Source of the DNA: Marasmius tenuissimus
Lineage: Eukaryota; Basidiomycota; Agaricomycetes; Agaricales; Marasmiaceae
Length of the DNA stretch: 64,000 nucleotides
Assembly: GCA_029532415.1 (NCBI GenBank)
Contig: JAQOTA010000053.1
Span: 3,844,001-3,908,000 of the forward strand
Direction: 5' to 3'
Positions 32,321-43,471 of the stretch are shown piece after piece (within the stretch, counting starts at the first letter, position 1; each line of letters begins with the position of its first letter). Made by a program: the position numbers and the translations under genes. The notes under the pieces are model-generated. The model did no database searches. It was not told the origin of the DNA and worked only from the letters and a program-made list of their open reading frames with translations.

Positions 32321-32520
32321 AGATTGCAATCAAAATCGTGAACTACATATGTATAATAAAGCATTGACATCGGAACGTTCCACTGAGCGTGCTTCGTGAC
32401 CCGTCGCTGCCTGTGGCTTGATCTGGGAGCAAAGAGAGGGAAAGCACGCGCTTTCCGCGGCAAAGCAGAGTGAAAACGCGGCAGGCAAGACTTTTTCCCA
32501 TCGATAACCCTCAAATCTCT

Positions 32521-34073
32521 ATGTCCACCAAACTCACACCTTCAGACAACGAACTCAAGGAAGTTCTGAGGTCCTTGAAGACCTCAAATCCAGCTCTAGG
32601 AATACCCAAAGTCCACGCTCTTCTCCTCCAAACTCATCCGGAATGGCTAGTCAGCGAAAAACGCACGCGAAAATTCCTGCAAAACGAGGGCCTGGTAATA
32701 TCAGCAGATCCCAACGGTAACTCGTTCCAGGACAAAGGAAAAGCACCCTATCCATCTTCACGCGTTATTCCCAATCTGGACGTCGCGAAATGGTCCGCCA
32801 AGGTGGAAGTCAAGTATTTCAACAAGCGAAAGGGCAAGGGTCTGGTGGCGAAGGAGAAGATCGCCGAGGGAGAAGCTATCTGGAAAGAGGATCCGTTTGT
32901 CATAGCACCCGAATGGTGAGCATTAGAGATATCGTATCGTCTTGAACTCACAGCTAACGAAACGCTTTTTCTTCACTTTTTTCCCCCAGGCAAATATATG
33001 ATCTCCAAGCCCGATCGAGTGCTTGCTGCCATTGCGCGACACCCTTCTCGTCAAATACAAGCACCTCGCTATTGACATCCTGTCCATCCTCGTCCTCCTT
33101 TGCCTCCGGCTCGAACGACTGTCCTGCTCGTTTCTGTAACCGTCTCTGTCAGGCGCGTTCAGCGAAAAACCACCCTTTGCTCTGTCCTTCTCAGAACCCC
33201 GCATCGATCCCTCTGCTGAAATGGGCACAAGAGACGCAATGGTTGGCATTGCATGCGTTAGCTCAATTGACGAGTCGATTGATGCTCGCAAATCAGGTCG
33301 ACCCAAAGTTGACCGAGGAAGATTGGAGGATGTACAGCAGCTTAGCGCAGATGAGTATGGTGGACCGAGCAAAGTACTGTTTTAATGAAACGTGAGTTTT
33401 TTCTTTTCATTCGATGTGTCACGTCCCAAAGCGAGCGCCAGTGCTAAATTAGCTCTCCCTGACAGTGATGCAAATGCCGACAACCAACCGGGATGGAAAA
33501 AGGCTTTCGAGCTATATGTTCAAGCCTTCAAACGGCCTGCAACTGCTGCGCATGAAAAGAAGCTGGGAAAGTTGTACAAGAAACCTCTACGTCCTGAAAT
33601 CGAAAAGGAGTTGTTTGAGTACGAAGGTTTCCTTCGAGGTTTAGGCCGAATGAGTCTCAGTGCGTGTCCTTCACTCCGTATCCTACTCGTTCAGCAAGTT
33701 AACTCCCGACTGCCTCTTCTTAGACTTAGAAGCTCACGGTGGCCTATACACTCTTCACTCCCATCTGAATCATTCTTGTTCGCCCAACGTATCTGTACGC
33801 CACCTCGACCGCACGACGCTATCACGCGTCACGATACTCGCTCTACGCGACATCCAGCCGGACGAGGAGCTTCTCGTGACATACGTCAACCCAAACAACG
33901 ACGTGCGTGCCAGACAGAAAGAGCTACAGCAGTGGGGATTCGGCAAATGCATGTGCGAGCGTTGTGTGAAAGAGGCCAAGGAGATCAAGGTTGAGGAAAT
34001 CGACGAAAGCAATGGTCCGTTCGAAATGAACGATCTGGAAAAGGAGCTGAAGGCAGGCTTTGGTTTGATGTAA
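32521..34073 (+). CDS. SET5: SET-domain lysine methyltransferase, Set5/SMYD-like
   Basis: Protein methyltransferase; yeast Set5 methylates histone H4 lysines. The N-terminus (LKEVLRSLKTSNPALGIPKV and RKFLQNEGLVI) is the helix-turn-helix-like part seen in fungal Set5 proteins. The SET domain begins at VEVKYFNKRKGKGLVAKEKI and is interrupted by a zinc-finger insertion with CCHC, CPARFCNRLCQ and HPLLC, like the MYND region of SMYD enzymes. After introns near 32919-32990 and 33392-33465 come KKAFELYVQAFKRP and, past another intron, LHSHLNHSCSPNVSVRHL with the diagnostic NHSCSPN, then ILALRDIQPDEELLVTYVNP and the cysteine-rich post-SET GKCMCERC. The start at 32521 is the first ATG in frame. Confidence 0.88.
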
Positions 34074-34448
34074 ATCCTTGCGGTGATTTCCTTTCTCTCT
34101 CACACACGCACACACGGTAGTTGTATCGACACGATTTGCCATGTATGTATTTGGGCTCTTGGCCTTGGGGCATTGCAGACGGAATGAATACATATGAATG
34201 CGTAGCTACAACGTTAACAAGAAAACAAGGCAGGACGGGGATGGGACGTTCTACGTACTGACTAAAGCATCGCGGCCCTGCAAGAGAGAGAAAGCTTGAG
34301 ATATCGTTGTCAACACCAGGTCAACACTATGTGCCAGTCACCAGAGTGCAAATGGGTATGAGTAAAGTATGAGTAGAAAGAACGGGAAACTGCGGCAGCA
34401 GTGGTATCAGTAAGTAATGAAAAAGAGTGTGGAGAAAGAGGGCAAGAA
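34074..34448. other. convergent 3' ends, no gene seen
   Basis: Between the stop codons of the SET gene and the opposite-strand AA9 gene. A short CA-repeat (around 34101-34117) is the only visible feature. Confidence 0.45.
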
Positions 34449-35908
34449 TTAGTGAGCGTGAGCTGATCTTCTCAGTCGCTCGAATCTAGATCTGTGTGGG
34501 TGTGATAGCGCCACCTTGGCAAGAGCACGCCTGTAGAGGCGAGCAGAAGAGTGTCTCGCACGGGTTGCCTCGGGGTCGCACTGTCCAGCACCATGCTTGT
34601 TATCAGATGACTGGGTGCTGTCGGAAGTGGCTGCTGCCAATGCAGGAGGGGGAGTTGAGTCCTTCTGTTCGTCCTGGTTGTGAGACTCAGTTTCCTGGGT
34701 CTGGGACGGGCCAGTCTCGTCCGCCTTGTCATCGGTTGACTCAGACTGTCCGTGTTCGGTCGATGGGCCTTCTCCCTTTCCAGCATCCGAAGATTGCTCC
34801 TGCGCGTCGTCCTCGTCTTCGCAATCTTCCTCGTCGGCCGGCTTAAAGTCTTCGGTTCGAGATGAAGTGCCATTTCCCTTTCCGCTGTCTTCGTTGCCTT
34901 TGGACAACTGATCCTGGTTGCCACCGTCTGTCTGACCTTCTGAAACCGTGCCTGCTGATGACCCTTGGCTACCATTGCTCTGTTGTCCATCCTGAGTGAA
35001 TGATGATGAATTCTGTTCAGGGGGGTTGGAACCGCCGTCCTCATTGGAGCGACTGGAAATGAAAGACGCCATCGTGGGACCAGGGATAACGTATTCAGAG
35101 GGCTTCATGCCGTCGTAGAGCTGCATATATGCGAGTTCGTCGGCCCATATCCATCAAGTGAGAGATGTAAGAACTAACCTTGCGCACCCAGATGCCAGGG
35201 TCAGTGTCCGAGTAGCCTCCAGGGAACTTGACAGTATCACTATCAGCTGGCCTGCCGTTCTGATTTCCTCCAACACGGGTCTGGAGACAATCGACATAGT
35301 ATTCGGCACCACCTTCCTTGTCCGCGAGATGAAGAGCAATCATCTCAGTGCGAACCATGTAGTTTCCGGGGGCGAGGTTCTTCGGAATGATGGCGTGGAT
35401 AGTTCCGCCGTTCTTGAGTTTGGCTTGCTCCCACTTGCCGTCCGGAAGCATCCCAGATTCCATGATCTTGAACCACTTGGCGTCGGAGGGGTTGAACTCA
35501 TTACAGGCCTTATCTCCACAAGACGCCATGTACGTGAGCAGCGGGCCCACATCGTGGGGCCACTGAAATCCTCGTTCGTAAACCCAGGTGCAAGATAGAA
35601 AATAAAGGATAACGTACGCGTTTCTCGCCATCACCGTCCCTCCAGTCAAAGGTCATCGTATCTCCGGGCATGGCGTCAGCGACAAGCTTTGCTTGGTGTG
35701 CTCCATGGCCGCAGGCGAGGTCAGGATTGTTCGCACCCTTGATGGGACCGACATCGCCAAGTTGCCAGATGATGCTGTCCTTGGGCGGGTTCCCAACCGA
35801 GTTTCCTGTGTGCTTATGGTCACCAATGTGAGCTTCAGCAACAAAGCCATGCGCAGAAGCGTAGGCGGCGAGGAGGACGGGTATGAACAAAGCAGTGGGT
35901 TGCATCAT
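34449..35908 (-). CDS. AA9-type lytic polysaccharide monooxygenase 1 with acidic/Ser/Gln-rich tail
   Basis: Secreted copper enzyme that oxidatively cleaves cellulose or related glucans. The signal peptide (MMQPTALFIPVLLAAYASA) is cut just before His, giving the mature N-terminus HGFV needed for the copper brace. Then GPIKGANNPDLACGHGA, PGDTMTFDWRDGDG and, after an intron, WPHDVGPLLTYMASCG with the second brace His. KWFKI, LAPGNYMVRTEMIALHLA, GGAEYYVDC with the axial Tyr, SDTDPGIWVRK and EYVIPGPTMAS complete the fold. Two deviations: the secondary-shell Gln of the usual GAQFY pattern is Glu, and the RHE motif is RTE. No CBM1 follows; instead there is a disordered tail of about 180 residues rich in Ser, Gln, Glu and Asp. 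It ends in a basic segment RFERLRRSAHAH after a lone Cys. It is a paralog of the enzyme at 61.8-63.0 kb. Confidence 0.85.
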
Positions 35909-36065
35909 CGGGCGAAGTACTCGGTGAAGGAACGAAAGTGATCAAGAGACAACGACCGTTAGATAAAAGAATGGCGGCCTTGCTGGCAAAACGGGAAAAG
36001 GTAGAGGTGAAGGGCGAGAGGAAGAGTGAGGGGGACTTGTAACTTCTTGGAAGAGACCTTTGAAG

Positions 36066-36075
36066 CTTTTATATA
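36066..36075 (-). promoter_or_regulatory. TATA box of AA9 enzyme 1
   Basis: TATATAAAAG on the minus strand, about 160 bp upstream of the start codon at 35908. A strong consensus match at a normal fungal spacing. Confidence 0.6.
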
Positions 36076-38806
36076 GTCCCGTTAAACTTGCACGTGGGTG
36101 TTGAAACTTTTGAGGGAGCATTGGCATCAACAGGTTGTCCGGCTTTCATTAGGCGTAAACGGGCTCCACTTGGCCATTTCGAACCTTGCGTTTCCATTCT
36201 TCAGCTTCTTTCGGAGTGAGAATGTGCTTCTCTCGTTAATCCGAACCCGTAAGGCTACTCGCTGGTTCTCTTTGACAGTGAGTTACGATGTTGGCAGGGA
36301 AATCGAAGACTCACCAGTACGCTATCTGTCTAAGAAGAGGAGCAGACTCCTATAGCCGTCTAACGTTCGCTGAAGGTCCCTGGCAACGATCGTTCTCCTG
36401 TAACAGTAGAGCGGACCTGTTTGACAAATCTTGTTCTTTTTGTGCATTATTTTATTTTTCGTTCATTTGACCAGTTGCTCGAGATGATGGTTGGAACTCG
36501 AGTTGTGGGCGTTTATATGCCATCAATATCGCGGCTTTGTTTGTGATGCAAACAAACAACCCAACATGTTCGCGTCTATTTACCTTTCTGTGCTGCAAAG
36601 TGGACCTCTCAAAGTCTCTGAAAACACCCATCCTCTGCTCGGCCCTTGTTACTACATCCCTCGACCAGACCTTCTAGAAAAATTGAACCAGGAACCTACC
36701 GCAAACAGATACGACGGTTACTCGCCCTTGGGAGTGATATGCATGTACTGATCGTCGTGAACTCTCACAAGCTCTCACAATGATCAACAAGATCGGGACC
36801 ACACGGTATTTGCTCTGCGCTGGCAGGTAGGGCTTGGCTCTCGACGCTCCTGACTCTGCGTTAGCATTGACCATCGTCGACGTCGGTGCAAAACGGCGAT
36901 AAGCTCTGCGACCCTAACTTCATCGGGGCCTTGCACAAACATGGGTGTGTTGCCACTTTTCGGATCTCTCAATGTTGCCTCAATACACACTCCAGAAATA
37001 CAAGTCTTAGGAGATAGCTTCCCCCTAGTCGCTGATAGCGTGGCAAGCTAACATGCTTGCCATCCGACAATGTTTCCCAACACGTACATGTCACAGCGCT
37101 GACACTCGTAGTCCTCGTTTTAGTGTTGTGAAGAGATTCAATCACCCGCTTCACACAGCGCTCACCGCTCACTATATCTGAGTAGGGTCCTCACAGACTC
37201 CGAATCCCGCCAGCTCCATTAGGAATCGGAACTCGCTCGATCTTTCTCAATATGAACATGGTCCATCCCAGGTTCATACACGCCTTCACTTCGTTCCCTC
37301 TCTAGCTTTGACCCTGGTAGGAAACAGCAAGGACTCAATGTATTTCCATTCACGAGCACCATGGGTATCGGGCCATGAGAAGTCAGACCCCAACGAACTG
37401 ACTTCAATCGTTCTCCCTGTTGTCCTCTATCAACCTCCCTATCCCGTCCCTCTCGCTCTCGGGATAACCGAGTCAATTCAACCAGCTCTCCGTCTCGTTG
37501 ACGCCGTTCAATCCTCCGTTTGCCGTCGCCGTCTACCATGCTACGAAGCATTGAGATTTCGCTTGCCATGCTTCCCATTTCCGAACTGTATACAGAATGC
37601 AGATAATGGGTTTTTCCGTGCCAAGGGTTTGGTCCTCCGCGAGGAATTGCACGACCCACTCGGCGGGAATGTCGATCCTGTGAATTCTCAGCCGAGACTA
37701 CTGGTGCAGATCTTGTGTTTACGGGAACGCCCCAACTCCTTCCCCTAGGATCTATTCCTCGGGTTCCTTTTCCGCAAACCAATTACGCCTCCTGAGGTGG
37801 AGAGTTCAAGTCTTCACGAGACTGACTGGCCAAAGTTAAAGCGAGAGGTCGATGACTTGGTACCTCTTCGCCTCGGTCCTACGTGCACGAGGAGGACGAT
37901 TCGGCTACTGGTCGGCGTTCATCTAGCTCAATGTGGCTGACACTTCCAGACAAGCCTTTACGAAGGTATGTATAAAAATCTGACATCCAGGTTGCGACGC
38001 GTTACACAACTCGCTAGCCACCCTTTCCCGGTTTACACGGGCTCATAATTGTAATGGAGGACAAAATTAGAATGAGACAATGAACTGTCAACGGTGCATC
38101 CGAGCTACCCGATTGAGAAATGACCGAAGTACATACACCCATATAAACCGACACTGCAAATGAAGACGGCGCGTCGCGTTACAGGACACGAGCAGAATAG
38201 GGTCCCAGGTGCTTTGACGGGCGCTAGCAACCTTATGTTATGCTACCACCGCGTTTTGTTCAGTTATAGACTAGAATCTGAAACTTGTACTGGGCTACCC
38301 TTCCACCCTGAAATAGTGGAGCTTCGTGGGGAGGGCCGAGTCCATCTTCAGACCGGTGAATTTGCATGCCAGATTTTCCTGGGCGTTGTCACTTGTGGTC
38401 CCCAGAGGAGCCAAGATGATTTTCAACACAACCGACCGCGTCAAGTGGCATGGAACTAAGCACAACATTCGTGTCAGCTGCTAATTCAATATGGGGCTCA
38501 ACGGTTAGTTGACGGCTGGCCGATCGGGGCAAGGTCGGGGAGTATGTCCGCGTCCCTGTCCGGATGTTCGCCAAACCTGAAAAACGACATAAAAAACGCG
38601 GGGAAACATGGCCCCATTCTGGTCCGATAATATCAAAAAAAGTCGAGCAATTTTCAGTTCTGCCATCTGGACCCCCTGCCATTCAATATTTTACTTACGT
38701 TCTTACGTTTACATTTTCTGAGGCAGAGAGAATTGAGCAGGCGGGCATCAGTTGATCGGTTCAAATGCGACATACAAACAAACAAATCTCTTCCCCCCCA
38801 ATATCC
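36076..38806. other. 2.7-kb gene-poor region
   Basis: Holds the upstream region of AA9 enzyme 1 and sequence with no recognised gene. The one frame worth naming is at 37219-37782 on the minus strand and is listed separately. No terminal repeats or transposase motifs were seen. Confidence 0.4.
37219..37782 (-). CDS. possible charged coiled-coil protein fragment
   Basis: A 187-codon open frame is rich in Arg, Glu and Ser, with a stretch (GSMASEISMLRSMVDGDGKR, then RRIERRQRDGELVELTRLSR) that could form a coiled coil. No domain is recognised, no signal peptide is present, and codon evidence is weak. It may be an exon of a real gene, a relic, or chance. The plus strand is also open over part of the same span (37308-37748), which lowers confidence. 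Confidence 0.2.
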   Translation of the reverse strand: MVCGKGTRGIDPRGRSWGVPVNTRSAPVVSAENSQDRHSRRVGRAIPRGGPNPWHGKTHYLHSVYSSEMGSMASEISMLRSMVDGDGKRRIERRQRDGELVELTRLSREREGRDREVDRGQQGERLKSVRWGLTSHGPIPMVLVNGNTLSPCCFLPGSKLERERSEGVYEPGMDHVHIEKDRASSDS

Positions 38807-38814
38807 TATAAATT
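38807..38814 (+). promoter_or_regulatory. TATA box of the Ato-like transporter gene
   Basis: TATAAATT about 105 bp upstream of the start codon at 38919, followed by a pyrimidine-rich stretch typical of strong fungal promoters. Confidence 0.5.
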
Positions 38815-38918
38815 CCAAATGTCGGCGCGTTCTTTCTCCCCCAAAGGAGGTCCCCTCTCTTCCTTACTCCCATCATCCTCATTCCCGCCTAGTCTTACTT
38901 TCACTCTTTTAATCCGCC

Positions 38919-40132
38919 ATGTCTGAACTCGAAAAAGGAAACAGCCACCAAGTCCATGCCAACTCCCCTCAAGATGCCTTCAGAAACGGCACAGATCCCT
39001 CAGCGATGTACAGGAACTCTCCTACGAGCGCTGTAAAGAACAACATTGCTAATCCTGCCCCACTGTGCGTGTTTTGTCTGTCTGTTGGAGTCATTGCCCA
39101 TCGATCGCTGACATTTGCGGGGCGCGTGTTCCTTCTAGCGGTCTTTTTTCATTCGCATCGACAACTCTTATCCTGTCACTCTACAACACGACCGTCCGCG
39201 GAATTCATACCCCCAATATTGTTATCGGCATGGCTCTCTTCTGCGGTGGTCTCGCCCAGTTCTTGGCTGGTATGTGGGAGTTCCCCAAGGGCAACACCTT
39301 CGGAGCCACTGGTAAGTTTTGCCATACATTTCTCTACCCGCCTGCCGTCATTCGGTCGGGTTGTTTATCCCCCAATACCATTATCCCTGCAATCTGTAAA
39401 CGCGTCGCATGCGGCATGCGCGTGTATACAAATTCCATTGTCAGGTGGACATTGGCGTTACAGCCACCCCTCGTTCGATTGATGATTGATGTGGGGTATG
39501 AAATCACCTCAATCTTGGCGACATATCGGGAGATTTCAATCAATGATTTTTGTCCTCTTCGTTTGTTCACATGTTCAATGCGCCCTAATGCTGACATGAA
39601 CCTCTTATCCCAGCTTTCACATCCTACGGTGCTTTCTGGCTCTCGTATGCGACTATCTTCATTCCTGGCTCCGGTATCGCGGCGGCGTACGCAGACAAGT
39701 CTGGTGAAAAGGCGAGCGCTGTTGGGATCTGGCTCATGACTTGGATGGTTGTGACGTTCTTGTTCTTGTAAGTTTCGCTTTGTTCATACGTGCTGTCATT
39801 GCTCCCGACTAACCGTATTCCTTCCCCCCTCCCAGTATCGTTGCTCTCAGAAAATCCATCTCCTTCATCGCTCTCTTCGGCTTCCTCACAATTACCTTCC
39901 TGTGCCTCGGTGTCGGCGATTTGGCTCCTTCCCCCGCGTTCGTCTCCCCCCTTTCTCGATTTTGTGATACTTAGAAGCCTGACATGCTACCTTTCACAGT
40001 TCTACCAAGGCTGGAGGTGTCCTCGGTATCATCACCGCTCTCATTGCTTACTACATTGGTTTGAGCGAATTGCTGACTGCGGAAAAGAAAGCTATTGTCA
40101 AGCTCCCGTTGTTTGCTTTCAAGCACGATTAA
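38919..40132 (+). CDS. acetate/ammonium transporter family protein (GPR1/FUN34/SatP, Ato-like)
   Basis: Small six-helix plasma-membrane protein; relatives Ady2/Ato1 and AcpA move acetate, and yeast Ato proteins are linked to ammonium export. The cytosolic N-terminus (MSELEKGNSHQVHANSPQDA) ends in NNIANPAP, where an intron splits the family signature NPAPLGLFSFA. Helices then read LFSFASTTLILSLYN, NIVIGMALFCGGLAQFLAGM with the WEFPKGNTFGAT signature, FTSYGAFWLSYATIFIPG with the conserved SYGAFWLS, VGIWLMTWMVVTFLFF, FIALFGFLTITFLCLGVGD and AGGVLGIITALIAYYIGLSE. The end FAFKHD is basic. Five exons separated by introns, one of them about 300 bp (39312-39612), long for this window. Confidence 0.9.
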
Positions 40133-41150
40133 TCGGGTACTACTAGTGGCTAGTGGCAGTTGTATTCGGGGAAGATACCTTGTCATTGGAGTTTTTTCCA
40201 TATCCTTTACTGGTTGTTGTCTGCGGTTGGAATTCAGTATTTTTATTATGATATCCTCCATTGAACCTTCTACGCGTTGTGATTTATCAATCACCTGTTT
40301 CCTTCTGCTGAATGCTCCATTGTCATTGTGCGGGATAAGGCACGGATACCCCAATCAGATTACTGTGGACGCTTTGAGAAGGCCACTTGACGCCACCCGT
40401 GATGGCTTCGGGGCGCTATAGAGTTTAGATTGTGTCCGAAACCCCAATCGTTCAAGTCTAAGACGTGCTGAGAGAGGGGAATCGGGACTCTAAAGAGTCT
40501 GCCCGTCTGCCGGCGCCCGCAACTTTAAGAGCACAAGATCTCTCAATTTGGCGCGTGATGCTACTAGTACCACCTCTGTCTCTCTCTTGCACCACCTTTC
40601 TTCAAATTGGTACAAACTTACCTTCCATGTTAGGTATCGCCGGCTGTCTCACTACGATGCAAAGTTCACATCGATCGTCCAAGTTTTTCTCCCGTTCCCC
40701 AGCATTCCTCAGCCCTGTTCAAGTGACTTTTGTGCCTTATTAGCGCGCATTTGTGAGGCGGCCGATGAATTGTAATATTCTCGGACCTCCTCACAGGTTG
40801 GAGATAAGTATGGGACTTCCAAGTATCAAGTAGTCCCGACTCCCGCCCCAGGCTCCAGTCTTGTATAACAAACCTCCTAAAGGACAAGCGCAAACGTCAG
40901 CCAAGTTGACCACTCAGGCCCACTCGAAAGTCCAGACACGGAATCCTACCGTTACAATTCAATCTGCAAATACCCGGGTGACCGGTAGAAATGATAAGTG
41001 ACCCGACCACTGTTCACATTCTATCCAGGAAGCAAAAACAGCGTTCTACTCGAACTACCTACTATTGTAAAATCCATGTTGTTTCCACATATAAGATCCT
41101 TTCGTTTCCGGTTCAGTCATTTGCCCGTAAATTGGTGTAAAGCTCCTCAA
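40133..41150. other. intergenic, convergent 3' ends, no gene seen
   Basis: About 1 kb between the stop codons of the transporter gene (plus) and a small secreted-protein gene (minus). Small frames without recognisable features. Confidence 0.4.
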
Positions 41151-41837
41151 TCAGACGACGGTTGAAAGAATGGCAGCAACGAGGACCGTGCCAACTACAC
41201 CGGCTTTACCGTTGCCCATCCCCATAGAAGCAAAGAGTCCAGAGGCAGAGTTCGGGTTTCCGTTCTTTGCGTTGGTGATCCTGACACCCTTCATGGCGCA
41301 AGTGTTGACATATTCTGTACAAAGTTAACGGGTGAGTTTGTAAATAGAAGGGAGGCACGCGTATCTCAAAAATCTACTGACCGGCTTCAAGAGCTTCCCT
41401 GGTGGACTGACTGATCTTCTTGGTACCGTCCGTCGTGGCGACGAGACAGTCCAGGCAGGTGGTGATGTCAGTGTTCCTCGCATCCTGGCAGTCGCAATTC
41501 TGGGTTGTGCAGTTCTGTAGGTACAATTTAACATTGCGTTACCGATGCTCAGTGTAATGGGACGTACACTGATGATTTTCAGCGTCTGCTCCGGACATTG
41601 TTGCTGACAATCGGCAGGGATGTTGGCTGTCGGGATATCCGTACGGTTCTTGGTTTCTATCATCGCAGAGGAACCAGGTGGGTTAAGCAAGAATTCAGGC
41701 GGAACCGCGACAACTGCAGGGAGTACACCCCGTGAGTCATTTCTATATCACAGTGCGCAATGATGTAGCTACGCACCTTGCAAAGGGATAACAAGCAGAT
41801 AGGCGAAAGCAGCGAGCAAAGCAGCAAAGGCAACCAT
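41151..41837 (-). CDS. small secreted eight-cysteine protein, probably GPI-anchored
   Basis: First exon: MVAFAALLAAFAYLLVIPLQ, a signal peptide. The second gives VAVPPEFLLNPPGS and DIPTANIPADCQQQCPEQTL. After an intron: NCTTQNCDCQDARNTDIT and CLDCLVATTDGT; the last exon: EYVNTCAMKGVRIT. I count eight cysteines in the mature part, in the pattern C-x3-C, C-x4-C-x-C, C-x2-C, C. The C-terminus is Gly/Asn-rich (GLFASMGMGNGKAG) and closes with a hydrophobic run VVGTVLVAAILSTVV, the layout of a GPI-attachment signal. It is probably a cell-surface or wall protein. No enzyme motif is seen and no function is known to me; small cysteine-rich surface proteins of this kind are common in mushrooms. Confidence 0.75.
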
Positions 41838-42387
41838 TGTGAAGGAAGAGTTTCGTGATTATTAGGCAGAGAGGAAAGGATGAGAGAGAGGACACAGTCC
41901 GAAAATGTCGAATGGATTTGAAAAAGCAAAGATAGAGAGCCTGTCAAAGGCTTTGGTAGAAGCTGAAGAGAGTGAAAAGAGAGTGAAGGTGGTGGGTAAA
42001 GGGAGAGTGTCTAGAGGCAACTTGCTGGCCGATGGCAACCGCACAGCGCACAGCACATGGGAAACCGGAGGTCAACATTACAATGACAATGATCAAAGTC
42101 TTTTATTTTTGGGCGGCCTAAAAATGACCCCTTATGTTCTAATTCAGGAACGGTTATGGGTCCTTTTGGTGCGTTCCTCTACAAAATAAAGAGGCTCATT
42201 CGAAGCATGTATTTCTCTGAAAGGTAAGGCAAAGTGCAAGTGTAACAGGACAACTTTTGGAGAGAACGGACCTGGAAGGCGCGGGAACCTCTGGGTCTAG
42301 ACTCTCTAGGGACCGCGCAACCGGCATAGAGCCGGCACTGGATTCCGACGGCTGCGGCGGCACAATTTTCTTGCCAATACTCTCGAC
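41838..42387. other. divergent promoter region, no gene seen
   Basis: Between the divergent starts of the small cysteine-rich protein gene and the acetyltransferase gene. No clear TATA element or gene was found. Confidence 0.35.
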
Positions 42388-43247
42388 ATGCGAGCCAACA
42401 AGGACACTGTGCTTATCGGTGAGAAGGTCGTCCTGGTTCCCTATGAAACCGAGCACGTCCCAGTAAGCTGAACCACTGGTTCTCACCGATCGGGGGCTTA
42501 CGGTGGATAGAAATATCACGAATGGATGCAAGATGAGGAAACCCGCCTCTTGACTGCAAGTGAACCTCTGAGCTTGGAGGAGGAGTTCGAAATGCAACGT
42601 ACGTACGTGCAACTCTCATAGATACCTCTCGGCATTCTGTCCTCATTTATTCGCTACTTCCAGGAAAGTGGCGCGAGGATGAAGACAAACTGACATTCAT
42701 CATCCTTGCCAAAACATCGGACGTTCAGAGTGCATCTGGGCAGGTCAGTCATCAGGATCCTCAGGTAGCGAACCTCCCGATGGTTGGCGATGTCAATCTG
42801 TTTTTGTCGGGAGACCTCTCTACTATGACGACCGAACCTCGAGACGATATCGATGAAGCGGATGAATTTACAGCGGAAGCCGAGATCATGATTGCAGGTG
42901 GGAATTCCATAAAATCCAGTTCTAGCTTATTGAACGCGTCTTCCGTAGAATCTGCTTATCGAAGAAAAGGAATGGCTCACGAAGCTCTCCAACTTATGTT
43001 CCGATACGCTACCGCGCGAGGTCTTGAGCACTTCTCGGACAGCCCACCTACTGGGCAACCCAGCTTGCTAGATGTCGACGACGACTTCCCTTCTCTTCCC
43101 ACCCCAATACCACCGCGATATCTACTAACTCGGATAACGGAGAATAACGAAGCGAGTATCAAGCTCTTTCAGAAACTCGGATTCAAGGTAACTAAAAGAG
43201 TTGAAGTTTTCGGGGAGGTCGAAATGCGTTGGCGATGCCAAGTTTAG
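42388..43247 (+). CDS. NAT9: N-acetyltransferase 9-like GNAT protein
   Basis: GNAT-fold acetyltransferase of the NAT9 group, which in animals affects tubulin stability; the fungal role is not settled. Exon 1 [20 protein letters not shown] is joined by an intron to [20 protein letters not shown], matching the NAT9 start. Then [25 protein letters not shown] and AEAEIMIA. Here a 51-nt in-frame intron (42898-42948) must be removed to give [20 protein letters not shown], the acetyl-CoA binding segment RRKGMAHEA. The last part reads [20 protein letters not shown], the typical C-terminal GNAT pattern, ending RWRCQV. With the intron removed the protein has close to the usual 200-240 residues. Confidence 0.87.
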
Positions 43248-43471
43248 TGCCTTGTACTTGGCTGTGGTTGCTACCTAATAGTAAGTATAGAAACAAGCTG
43301 TCTCATCTTTCTCGAGCAGAAGGAGATCGCCATAAACATAGTCGCCATCACACGACGAGAAATTGCAGCCGCCCCAAACAAATTCATTGATGTAGATGTA
43401 CAGAAAGAACGACCGATGGGACTATAGTATCATATCACAAGAAAAGATGATTCGACGATTTGATCCCTAGA

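Noticed and set aside
35158..35598. 146-codon plus-strand frame
   Set aside because: Antisense shadow of the AA9 enzyme 1 catalytic exon.
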